A stretch of 39,948 nucleotides of DNA from Cytophagales bacterium (lineage in GTDB: Bacteria > Bacteroidota > Bacteroidia > Cytophagales > CCMP332). Where the stretch lies: NCBI GenBank assembly GCA_028279065.1, contig JANQSY010000037.1, forward strand, positions 1 to 39,948, read 5' to 3'. Every line of letters begins with the position of its first letter. The stretch's first letter is position 1. Position numbers and translations under genes: made by a program. Positions 18,733 through 26,431 of the stretch are shown in pieces. The notes under the pieces are model-generated. The model ran no database searches, was not told where the DNA came from, and was given only the letters and a program-made list of their open reading frames with translations.

Positions 18733-19201
18733 AGTATACCTCTATTGCTGCTTGGTTTTAGCAGTATTTGTTTCATGCAGCGAAGATGTTCAGATGATGG
18801 ATAAGATCGATTTTCCTTCAGGAACATGGAGTATTGATGAACCCACAAGGTTCGACTTTGAAATTGAGGATACCACCTCCAAATATCAACTGATCTACCT
18901 GGTAAGAAACAATAAGGACTATCCCTACTATAATCTCTATCTAACCTATTTTTTGGAGGATGATGATGGTGGCTTGTTGGACAAAAAACTTCAGGAGATC
19001 CACTTGATGGATGCTAAAACAGGAGAGCCTTTTGGCAGTGGCTTTGGGGGTGTTTATGATCACAAAGTTCTAGCGATCCCGGATCTAAAATTTGAATCTC
19101 CTGGGAAATACCATTTTTCGGTCATACACTATATGAGGACTGATTCCCTTTTTGGTATCCTTTCCTTTGGAATTCAGATCAACAGAATAGAAGCCGAATG
19201 A
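18725..19201 (+). CDS. gldH: Gliding motility lipoprotein GldH
   Basis: GldH is a lipoprotein needed for gliding in Flavobacterium, where gld genes and T9SS are linked. This protein has 158 residues. The N-terminus is a lipoprotein signal with lipobox VFVSC (Cys at 18). The mature part matches GldH in length, in the IDFPSGTWSIDEPTRFDFEI start and in a beta-rich body ending FGIQINRIE. Its position directly behind a PSP1 gene, overlapping by 8 bp, is the usual flavobacterial arrangement and supports the name. The penicillin-binding protein gene that often follows is replaced here by a J-domain gene. Motility itself cannot be claimed from one gene. Confidence 0.85.
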   Translation: MIKVYLYCCLVLAVFVSCSEDVQMMDKIDFPSGTWSIDEPTRFDFEIEDTTSKYQLIYLVRNNKDYPYYNLYLTYFLEDDDGGLLDKKLQEIHLMDAKTGEPFGSGFGGVYDHKVLAIPDLKFESPGKYHFSVIHYMRTDSLFGILSFGIQINRIEAE

Positions 19202-19241
19202 AACAAATTTGACCTTGAATATGGTTTAATAGGAATAAGCC

Positions 19242-20402
19242 ATGGCCAATCTTTACGATATCATGGAAATACCCATGTTTTCATCCTTAGAAAGGGTGAA
19301 AAGACAGTATAAGGTGCTGGCCTTCAAATACCATCCCGATGCCCACCAGGGAGATAAGAAATTCGAGGAGAAGTTCAAGGCGATCTCAAAAGCCTATCAG
19401 GTCCTTTCCGATCCGAAACAAAAGCTGGTTTATGATCAGGTTCTGTACACACGGATCTTAAACCCAAGATCAAAGGCCTCGAGCGGCAGGAAAAGTCCGT
19501 ATAAAGCACCGGCAAAATATCCCGAGCGAACAAGGAAAAAAGGCTTCTCCTCCATCTTATGGATCATAGTTTTTTTCGGGATAGGCTTCATTTTTTATCA
19601 GTTGGTTTGGCAGGTTAATAATTTCATTCAGTCAAAGGATATCGAGACAAAGCTTGAAACCAGAAGTACACTTATGGATCAAGCGAAGGATGCGGCATCC
19701 AGAGGCCGATACAACCTTGCCCTTGATTATCTTGATCTGGTCCAATATAATGTCGGGGGCCAGGACATCAGAGAGCTTAGGAGAGCCCTGTTAAAGCAAT
19801 CCGAAAGGGAAGCTAGTGACCTGATGAAGGCGGGGGATTTTGCTGATGCAAGAAGAAGGCTCTCAATGCTCATCACCCGCGGTGATAGGGTAAAAGAAGA
19901 ATGGTATGTGGCCCTGGCCATCTGCTATAGAAGACTTGGCAATGTAGACTACTCGGTGGAGCTATTGGAAAACCTGCTGGCAAAGAACCCAGACCTTCTG
20001 ACTGCCAACAAGGAAATTGCCTTTATCTATAAAAACGACCTTGGAGATTTTGACAAGGCCCTTTTTTACCTGGAGAGGGCCACAGCCATAATCGTTAACA
20101 ATTATATTGACCATTATGGAAATGCCTACTACGTAGTCATTGACCCCAACAATCACCCTCCCACCGATTTTGACGTATTTCTTGAAAAGGCCCAGGTGTA
20201 CTCCGTTTTCAAGCAGTATGATAAGGCCATCAGTGCTTGTAAATGGGCAGAAGTCCTCAACCCGGAATCTGCTGATCCGAATGTATTGATGGGTTATAAC
20301 TACTTCCAGGCTGGAGATTATTCCAATGCCTGCAAATCGATCAATAAAGCCCGAAAAAAGGGTGGTGAGATCCCTGAAGATCTACAAAAGATCAACTGCT
20401 AG
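19242..20402 (+). CDS. Membrane-anchored J-domain protein with TPR repeats
   Basis: A protein of 386 residues. Residues 1-68 are a J-domain with the essential HPD at 31-33, which should stimulate DnaK ATPase. A basic Ser/Pro-rich linker follows, then one membrane helix at about 103-124 (ILWIIVFFGIGFIFYQLVW). Residues 140-386 are helical TPR-like repeats (for example YNLALDYLDLVQ, YSVELLENLLAKNP). It has no Gly/Phe region or zinc domain, so it is a specialised (type III) J-protein rather than DnaJ. If the J-domain is cytoplasmic, the TPR part lies in the periplasm. It follows gldH by 40 bp and ends in a CTAG shared with ridA. Client proteins are unknown. Confidence 0.85.
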   Translation: MANLYDIMEIPMFSSLERVKRQYKVLAFKYHPDAHQGDKKFEEKFKAISKAYQVLSDPKQKLVYDQVLYTRILNPRSKASSGRKSPYKAPAKYPERTRKKGFSSILWIIVFFGIGFIFYQLVWQVNNFIQSKDIETKLETRSTLMDQAKDAASRGRYNLALDYLDLVQYNVGGQDIRELRRALLKQSEREASDLMKAGDFADARRRLSMLITRGDRVKEEWYVALAICYRRLGNVDYSVELLENLLAKNPDLLTANKEIAFIYKNDLGDFDKALFYLERATAIIVNNYIDHYGNAYYVVIDPNNHPPTDFDVFLEKAQVYSVFKQYDKAISACKWAEVLNPESADPNVLMGYNYFQAGDYSNACKSINKARKKGGEIPEDLQKINC

Positions 20403-20812
20403 GAGATCCTGGCAACACATTTAAGCTCTATCGCAATAGGAGTAGGAAGAGCGTTCACCTCAAGCGTGGTTCTGGCAGGCATATTGTCTTTGAAATAATC
20501 AGCATACACCTTGTTGAAGGTCTTGAAATCATCCTTCATGTTGGTCAGAAAAACCGTGACATCAATAAGGTTTTCCCAGCTGCTCCCACATTCTTCCAAA
20601 ACCGTCCTGACATTGTTGAAAACAGAATGACATTGAGCTTCAATATCATAATCAACAATGTTCCCATCCGGGTCAAGAGTTACCCCTGGGATTTCCTTTG
20701 ATCCCTTTTTCCTAGGACCTATTCCAGAAAGGAACAGAAGCTCCCCAACCTGCCTGGCATGGGGATATAATCCCACAGGCTCCGGGGCATTTTCAGAATT
20801 CTTAAGGGTCAT
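20399..20812 (-). CDS. RidA family reactive intermediate deaminase
   Basis: A protein of 137 residues of the YjgF/YER057c/UK114 family. RidA proteins form trimers that hydrolyse enamine/imine intermediates made by PLP enzymes such as threonine dehydratase. The core signatures are present: VGELLFLSGIGPR, a central FNNVRTVLEECG helix, then PARTTLEVNALP with the substrate-carboxylate-binding Arg, and IELKCVA near the C-terminus. The start overlaps the TPR-LRR stop in ATGA, suggesting coupled translation. The stop sits in a CTAG shared with the J-protein gene. Subfamily (RidA or Rid2-7) cannot be fixed with confidence. Confidence 0.9.
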   Translation of the reverse strand: MTLKNSENAPEPVGLYPHARQVGELLFLSGIGPRKKGSKEIPGVTLDPDGNIVDYDIEAQCHSVFNNVRTVLEECGSSWENLIDVTVFLTNMKDDFKTFNKVYADYFKDNMPARTTLEVNALPTPIAIELKCVARIS

Positions 20813-21705
20813 TGGGAGTGGTCGTTGTCGAAATAGACCTTACAATTTGGAAGAAGGCTCTGGATCTTCTTTTGGTTTGATTGTGAAATCTCATTACCTA
20901 CCATGATCAGTTCCTTAAGGTTGACAAGATTAGCGATCTCAATAGGCAAATCTGTGATCTCATTTATCGCAAGATCAAGTTTTTCCAACTTCTTTAACCT
21001 GGTAACGGACTTTGGAAGCTCAGTGAGGTTATTATTCCTTAGGTAGAGCTCGGTGAGGTTGATCAACTGATCAAAGGACTCAGGAAGGGTTGATATATCG
21101 TTTTTGTTAAGATTCAGATGATGAAGAAAATTCAATTCGGAAATGCCATCATGAACCTCGGTAAGCTTATTACTTGAGAGGTCGAGCTCGACCAGATACT
21201 TTAACTCTCTGACATCATCATGCAGCTCGGTAAGCTTATTATTATACATATTGAGCTTAACCAAGTTGCGAAGGGAATCAAGCGAGGCAGGGAGCTCATA
21301 CATCACACTGGAGCTAAAATCAGCGCAAAACACATCTTCGGGAATCAAAAAAGCTGTTTTCTCGGAATAGCAATGACCCATGCATTTTTCCTCCATCAAC
21401 TCTCTTGCCTCAAGAATTCCCAGATGCAATGCGGCTACCAGATCATGGCATAACTCGGTATCATTGAAACCGAACTGCTCAGCCAATCCTTTTTTTGCTT
21501 TTGCTCTTTCCAAATAAGCTTTTCCCATCCCTGGGTCTATACTCAGGGCATGAGTGAATTCACCGATGGCTTCAATATACTGGCCGCCATCAAGGAGTTC
21601 TTTTCCCTTATTGTAGAAAACCTCCGGATCTTCTTGTGCCTGAACTACAAGCGCCAGCAGAAGACAAGGGATTAGGAGTATTAGGCTTCTAATTGATTTT
21701 CCCAA
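20809..21705 (-). CDS. Secreted TPR and leucine-rich-repeat protein
   Basis: A protein of 298 residues with a signal peptide (MGKSIRSLILLIPCLLLALVVQAQ). Residues 25-70 hold a TPR-like unit (YNKGKELLDGGQYIEAIGEF, with SIDPGMGKAYLERA), followed by a segment with several Cys (residues 85-130) that may form disulfides. Residues 130-285 carry about seven 23-residue leucine-rich repeats (LxxLxLxxNxLTELPxSVTRL type). Two neighbouring repeats (about 21140-21250) are still similar in DNA, a sign of repeat duplication. It lies 48 bp behind pepP and overlaps ridA by 4 bp. It probably binds protein in the envelope; the partner is unknown. Confidence 0.85.
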   Translation of the reverse strand: MGKSIRSLILLIPCLLLALVVQAQEDPEVFYNKGKELLDGGQYIEAIGEFTHALSIDPGMGKAYLERAKAKKGLAEQFGFNDTELCHDLVAALHLGILEARELMEEKCMGHCYSEKTAFLIPEDVFCADFSSSVMYELPASLDSLRNLVKLNMYNNKLTELHDDVRELKYLVELDLSSNKLTEVHDGISELNFLHHLNLNKNDISTLPESFDQLINLTELYLRNNNLTELPKSVTRLKKLEKLDLAINEITDLPIEIANLVNLKELIMVGNEISQSNQKKIQSLLPNCKVYFDNDHSQ

Positions 21706-21753
21706 TGATTCGATAGTATCCTAAAGCTTAGTCAACAAAAATAATCCCAAAAT

Positions 21754-23046
21754 TCATTTTCCGGCCATCAAATCCTCAATTTCCTCTATCTCAATTGGAA
21801 TGCTTGCCATGAGGTTTTCGTTTCCATCCTCGGTTATCAAAATATCATCCTCCAATCTCACACCCAGTGATTCCTCGCGGATATATATGCCTGGTTCCAC
21901 CGTAAGCACCATTCCTGGCTCAAACTTATGGTACTTACTCCCAAAATCATGTACATCGATCCCAAGATGATGACTTGTCCCATGGGGGAAAAACTTCTTA
22001 TAAGCTGGCCAGTCGGGATTCTGATTCTTTATGTCCGTTTCGCTGATCAGGTTGAGCCTGAGCAACTCTTTTTCCATGATCTTTCCAACTTCCTCATGGT
22101 AATCGATCCAATTATTACCCGTGACCAGCAACTTGGTGGCTTCGTCCTTTACATATTTAACAGCCTTGTAGATCTCTTTTTGCCTTTCGGTGAATTTCCC
22201 ATTAACAGGAATACACCGAGTAAGGTCAGCGGAGTAATTCCCGTACTCTGCTCCAATATCCATTAGAAGAAGGTCACCGTCCTTGGTCTGGTCGCTGTTT
22301 GAAATATAATGCAGAACGCAGGCATTGAACCCGGATGCAATGATGGGATCATATGCAGGCCCTCTGGACCGATTTCGTTTCAATTCATGAAATAGTTCGG
22401 CCTCGATCTCGTACTCCCAAACACCGGGTTTTACAAACTCACAGATCCTCCTAAAGGCCTTTTCTGTAATATCCATGGCCACCTGCATCACTTCGACCTC
22501 CTCTTTGGATTTAACTACCCTCAGCTTATGCAAAATTGGAGCAGCTCTTTCATAATTATGAAGAGGATACCTGTCCCTTACCCATTCCATCAGCCTTTGC
22601 TGTCGAGTTTGAACTGGTGAAGAGTTCCTAAGATGCTCATTCGAGTTCAGGTAAATATTTTCAGCATCAAACACGATCTCGTTCAAAATGGACCCAAACT
22701 CCTCATTCCAGCAGACGTTTTTTACTCCTGAGATCTGCGTCGCTTCATCCTTTGTAAGCTTTGCACCTTCCCAAATAGCGATTTCTTCATTTGTCTCTCT
22801 CAGGAAAAGTACTTCCCGGTTTTTCTCAATTTTGCAATCGGGAGCAATTACCAGAACCGACTCCTCCTGATCCACTCCACCAAGCCAAAAGATATCCGAG
22901 TTTTGCTTAAAGGCCATGGCCCCATCAGCGCTGGTCGGCATGATGTCGTTTGAGGAAAAAATGGCCACGCTGTTTGGCTTCATATTCTTGACGAACTTTC
23001 TCCGGTTCTCAATGAAAAGCTTGGCGTCTGCAGGTTGATACCTCAT
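21754..23046 (-). CDS. pepP: Xaa-Pro aminopeptidase (aminopeptidase P, M24B)
   Basis: It removes an N-terminal residue that precedes proline. The 430 residues comprise an N-terminal creatinase-like domain (1-175) and a pita-bread catalytic domain. All five dinuclear-metal ligands are visible: Asp263 and Asp274 (LLLMDIGAEYGNYSADLTR), His359 (HGTSHHLG), Glu384 (TVEPGIYI) and Glu399 (GVRLEDD). There is no signal peptide, so it is cytoplasmic. Its start overlaps the stop of the glycosyltransferase gene by 4 bp (ATGA), so it belongs to the same minus-strand operon. Confidence 0.95.
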   Translation of the reverse strand: MRYQPADAKLFIENRRKFVKNMKPNSVAIFSSNDIMPTSADGAMAFKQNSDIFWLGGVDQEESVLVIAPDCKIEKNREVLFLRETNEEIAIWEGAKLTKDEATQISGVKNVCWNEEFGSILNEIVFDAENIYLNSNEHLRNSSPVQTRQQRLMEWVRDRYPLHNYERAAPILHKLRVVKSKEEVEVMQVAMDITEKAFRRICEFVKPGVWEYEIEAELFHELKRNRSRGPAYDPIIASGFNACVLHYISNSDQTKDGDLLLMDIGAEYGNYSADLTRCIPVNGKFTERQKEIYKAVKYVKDEATKLLVTGNNWIDYHEEVGKIMEKELLRLNLISETDIKNQNPDWPAYKKFFPHGTSHHLGIDVHDFGSKYHKFEPGMVLTVEPGIYIREESLGVRLEDDILITEDGNENLMASIPIEIEEIEDLMAGK

Positions 23047-24077
23047 TTTATGCTTTTGTTTTCCTCGAAAGATATCACTTCCCTCAATGCTTTCAAAAGG
23101 GCCTCTGGCTCATGATCCAGGCCACATTTGAAATGGCCTTCAGGGCATGATCTTTTACCATGGAGCCCACAAGGTCTGCAATCAAGATCTTTTACTTCAA
23201 GGGCCCGGTTCCATTCTGATAAGGGGCCAAAACCAAATTCGGGGATTGTAGATCCATAAACAGCACATGAAGGGGCATTCACTGCTGATGCAATATGAAG
23301 TGGAGCAGAGTCATTTGAATAGTTTAAAATCGCCCTTTTCATGATGCTCGCACTTTCCAGAAAGGTGGTCCTCCCACAGAGATCAATGTAGTCCGATTCC
23401 TTTCCATCCATGATCTTCGAAACCATTTTGGAATCATCCTTGCCACCCAAAAAAACCACTGCAATATCCTTTGGAAGAATGTCAACGAATGCTGACCAGA
23501 TCGATATGGGGATCTGCTTTGTAAACCAAACAGAACCAGGAGAAATAGTGATAAATCGTTGCTGGGAGACCAATTCGAATGATCTCTTATGATCATCAGC
23601 GCTTGGATAAAGTCTAGGCATTTTGGATTTATTGATACCCTCTATGTACTCAATCAAAGAGAGATTCCGGTCAACCTCATGTAGGCCGGGTTTTGTTGAG
23701 AATTCGACCTTGTTCGAATAAACAAAGGAGAAGGGGTTTTGGGAGAAGCCCACTATACTATTGGCGCCCGAAAAGAAGCTAATCAACCCGGTAGAGAAAA
23801 ACCTTTGCACATTGACGATCAGATCGTATTTCCTGGACCTGACCTTTCCAAGATTATTAAGCAGAGAGGGATACTTATTTGACTTGTCCCAGATCAAAAC
23901 TTCCCTTAGGATGGGGTGGCCTTCAAACAGACCTTCATTCCCTTTCCTTAACAAGAAATCGATCTTGGTGCCCGGAAAGCTTAAATTCAGGGATTCGATC
24001 AAGGGAGTTGCCAGGATCACATCCCCGATGAATGCGGTTTGAATGATCAAAACACTTTGAGGATTACCTTGGATCAT
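23043..24077 (-). CDS. Glycosyltransferase family 9 (heptosyltransferase-like)
   Basis: A protein of 344 residues of the WaaF/WaaC type (GT9, GT-B fold). It starts with the family's VLIIQTAFIGDVILATPLIE, which binds near the acceptor. The C-terminal donor domain has ITISPGSVWFTKQIP, NDSAPLHIASAVNAPSCAVYGSTIPEFGF and a Cys-containing PCGLHGKRSCPEGHFKC stretch as in many LPS-core enzymes. It probably adds a heptose or related sugar to lipopolysaccharide on the inner face of the inner membrane; donor and acceptor cannot be told. It heads the minus-strand run with pepP and diverges from the O-methyltransferase gene across 108 bp. Confidence 0.88.
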   Translation of the reverse strand: MIQGNPQSVLIIQTAFIGDVILATPLIESLNLSFPGTKIDFLLRKGNEGLFEGHPILREVLIWDKSNKYPSLLNNLGKVRSRKYDLIVNVQRFFSTGLISFFSGANSIVGFSQNPFSFVYSNKVEFSTKPGLHEVDRNLSLIEYIEGINKSKMPRLYPSADDHKRSFELVSQQRFITISPGSVWFTKQIPISIWSAFVDILPKDIAVVFLGGKDDSKMVSKIMDGKESDYIDLCGRTTFLESASIMKRAILNYSNDSAPLHIASAVNAPSCAVYGSTIPEFGFGPLSEWNRALEVKDLDCRPCGLHGKRSCPEGHFKCGLDHEPEALLKALREVISFEENKSIK

Positions 24078-24185
24078 ATTCCGAATCGGGAGGGGATAGA
24101 GATTTGTGGAAAATCAAAATATCCAAAACTCCCATTATTCCTTTTATTGGACAACCTTTGTTTTAAATCCAAATAAACCAAAAAA

Positions 24186-24824
24186 GTGGAATGGAATGAT
24201 CAGGAATTAAACAGGTATCTCGAAGAAAACTGTGATCCGCAACCCGAACATCTACTGCAGATCGAGCGGGATACCTATCTGAATACGGTTTTGCCCAGGA
24301 TGCTCAGTGGGAACAACCAGGGAAGGTTCTTGAGCCTGCTTTCAAAACTTATCTCTCCAAAAAGGGTACTGGAGATCGGCACCTTTACCGGCTATTCTGC
24401 TTTATGCCTGGCTGAAGGCTTAGCTGAGGGAGGGAAGGTAATAACCCTTGAGAACAATCCGGAACTAAAAACACGGGTAGAGAAAAACCTTTCACTTAGT
24501 CCCCTAGGAGAAAGAATCGAGGTGGTCTGGGAAAGCGCCTTGGACTATATCCCCACACTTGAACCCGGCCTGGATATGGTCTTTATCGATGCTGACAAGG
24601 TCAATTATCCCAATTATTTCAAACTATGCCTTCCCCTATTGAAGCAAAACGGTCTGATGATCGCTGATAATGTTCTTTGGAGTGGTAAGGTAATGGACCC
24701 AAAGGAAAAGGATGAAGATACCAGGGCACTTAGGGAATTCAATAAACTTGTCAGCGGAGAAAAGAGCCTACAAAAGATCATGCTTCCATTAAGAGATGGC
24801 ATTTTCCTTGCCCTTAAAAAATAA
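24186..24824 (+). CDS. SAM-dependent O-methyltransferase (class I, COMT-like)
   Basis: A protein of 212 residues of the methyltransferase_3 family, relatives of catechol and caffeoyl-CoA O-methyltransferases that use a divalent metal. The SAM motif VLEIGTFTGYSALCLA lies at 61-76. The metal-binding and catalytic region reads DMVFIDADKVNY, then ADNVLWSG, both family hallmarks. The start is GTG at 24186: residues 1-40 match the family's N-terminal helices, and the first in-frame ATG would remove them. The gene overlaps the transglycosylase gene by one base (TAATG). The natural substrate is unknown. Confidence 0.9.
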   Translation: MEWNDQELNRYLEENCDPQPEHLLQIERDTYLNTVLPRMLSGNNQGRFLSLLSKLISPKRVLEIGTFTGYSALCLAEGLAEGGKVITLENNPELKTRVEKNLSLSPLGERIEVVWESALDYIPTLEPGLDMVFIDADKVNYPNYFKLCLPLLKQNGLMIADNVLWSGKVMDPKEKDEDTRALREFNKLVSGEKSLQKIMLPLRDGIFLALKK

Positions 24825-26431
24825 TGGGAAAAGCATTACTGCCTTTTGCATTCATTCTGCTTCCTGTGATCTGCATAGGGCAGGCACCAATGGTTCCTGA
24901 GGTTCTTTTCCTTGGGGACCAGAAGTTGATCATATCTCCCAAAGCCAGAGAAATGATCCAAAAGGATGTTGATGCGCTTCATTCAAACCGTAAGTACTTT
25001 GAAAAAAAGGCAAACAAAGCCGCTACCTATTTGCCAATAGTGGAGGAAGTACTAAGACTGGAAGGAATTCCTGATGAATTTAAATACCTGGCCATTCAAG
25101 AGAGTGGCTATGAAGCCGAAGCTATCTCAAGCTCAAATGCGGTAGGGTTTTGGCAATTCAAGGCCGAAACGGCCAAGGAATTCGGACTGACCATTAATAC
25201 ATTCGTGGATGAAAGGAAGCATATCGTCTACTCGACAAAAGGAGCTGCCCGATACCTGAAAAAGAGCTACTTCTTCCTTCAAAATTGGGCCCTTGCTTGC
25301 CAGAGCTACCAAATGGGATTAGGAGGGACACAAAGGGGATCAGACAAAAGCCTTTTTGGAAAGGATGAAATGAAGATCCAAAAAGACACCTACTGGTATG
25401 TAATGAAATTCCTGGCCCACCTTGTTGCCTTTAGACCTTATCTGGAAAAGAAGCCCCAGGGTATTACTTCTATTAGATTGTATAAGGCTATGCCCCACGA
25501 AGAGGTTGAAAATGTGCTGGTCAACAATGACCTAAGCAGAGAAGATTTCGGAGAATATAATAAATGGTTGCTTTCAGGAAACCGAAACCCATTTTATAAA
25601 CCTTACCTGATGGTGGTCCCCGGAAGAGAAAAGGCTCTGGTAAGAAAGGAACCAAAGGAAACGGTCACCATAAAAACGGATTTTATTGAACCGAAGGAAT
25701 TTTCTCAGATCAAGAAGGACCTTCCCTATGATCCAAGTTCAAGGATAATTTTCGTGGTAAATGGCAAACGGGCCATTCTTGCTGAAGAGGGAGATTCAAA
25801 GATCACGCTCGCTATCCGTGGAGGAATTTCCAAAGATGAGCTCGTGGAATACAACGACCTGAGGATCAGGGATTATACCCAGGTAAACAGAGCTTACTAT
25901 CTGGAAAAGAAAAGGAAAAAAAGCCCTGTAGCCTACCATATTTTCAGGCCGGGGGAAAGCCTTTGGGAAATTTCTCAGACCTACGCCATTCAACTCAGCG
26001 CCCTGAGGAAGAAAAACCATTTGCAAAAAGGCGAAAAACCTAAACAGGGACAGGTTTTGTGGCTAAAAAAGAAACGTCCAAAGAACACTCCACCAATGAT
26101 AATGGAGATAGAACAGGAAATGGAATCGGCCAGTGAACCTGTCCCAGAGGAACCCATGATAGAGGTTGATTCCAGCCTATTTTTAAGGGATAGTGTCGCT
26201 CATGTTAAAAGCGACTCTGTAATCAGTGAAGGCATCTCCCAAAAGGAGGAAAGCATTGAGATCAAGGAAGAAAAAAAGGAACTGGTCCATAGGGTTGAAA
26301 AAGGACAAACCCTTTATTCCATATCGAAAATGTATGGATGTACCGTAGAGGAGATCATGTCATTAAATTCAATGAGCGATTCCGGCCTGTCTATCGGACA
26401 AGAGATAAGGATTCCCGTTAACGATCCCTGA
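24824..26431 (+). CDS. Lytic transglycosylase with two LysM domains (MltD-like)
   Basis: It cleaves the MurNAc-GlcNAc bond of peptidoglycan, leaving 1,6-anhydro ends. The 535 residues comprise a signal peptide (1-20, ending CIGQ), an SLT domain at about 65-190 with catalytic Glu93 in AIQESGY and the following SSSNAVGFWQF motif, a linker, LysM at about 369-415 (HIFRPGESLWEISQTYAI), an acidic spacer, and a second LysM at about 487-531 (HRVEKGQTLYSISKMYG). LysM domains bind glycan strands. It acts in the periplasm; Cys17 is not in a good lipobox. Its end overlaps the convergent WG-repeat gene by 14 bp. Confidence 0.92.
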   Translation: MGKALLPFAFILLPVICIGQAPMVPEVLFLGDQKLIISPKAREMIQKDVDALHSNRKYFEKKANKAATYLPIVEEVLRLEGIPDEFKYLAIQESGYEAEAISSSNAVGFWQFKAETAKEFGLTINTFVDERKHIVYSTKGAARYLKKSYFFLQNWALACQSYQMGLGGTQRGSDKSLFGKDEMKIQKDTYWYVMKFLAHLVAFRPYLEKKPQGITSIRLYKAMPHEEVENVLVNNDLSREDFGEYNKWLLSGNRNPFYKPYLMVVPGREKALVRKEPKETVTIKTDFIEPKEFSQIKKDLPYDPSSRIIFVVNGKRAILAEEGDSKITLAIRGGISKDELVEYNDLRIRDYTQVNRAYYLEKKRKKSPVAYHIFRPGESLWEISQTYAIQLSALRKKNHLQKGEKPKQGQVLWLKKKRPKNTPPMIMEIEQEMESASEPVPEEPMIEVDSSLFLRDSVAHVKSDSVISEGISQKEESIEIKEEKKELVHRVEKGQTLYSISKMYGCTVEEIMSLNSMSDSGLSIGQEIRIPVNDP

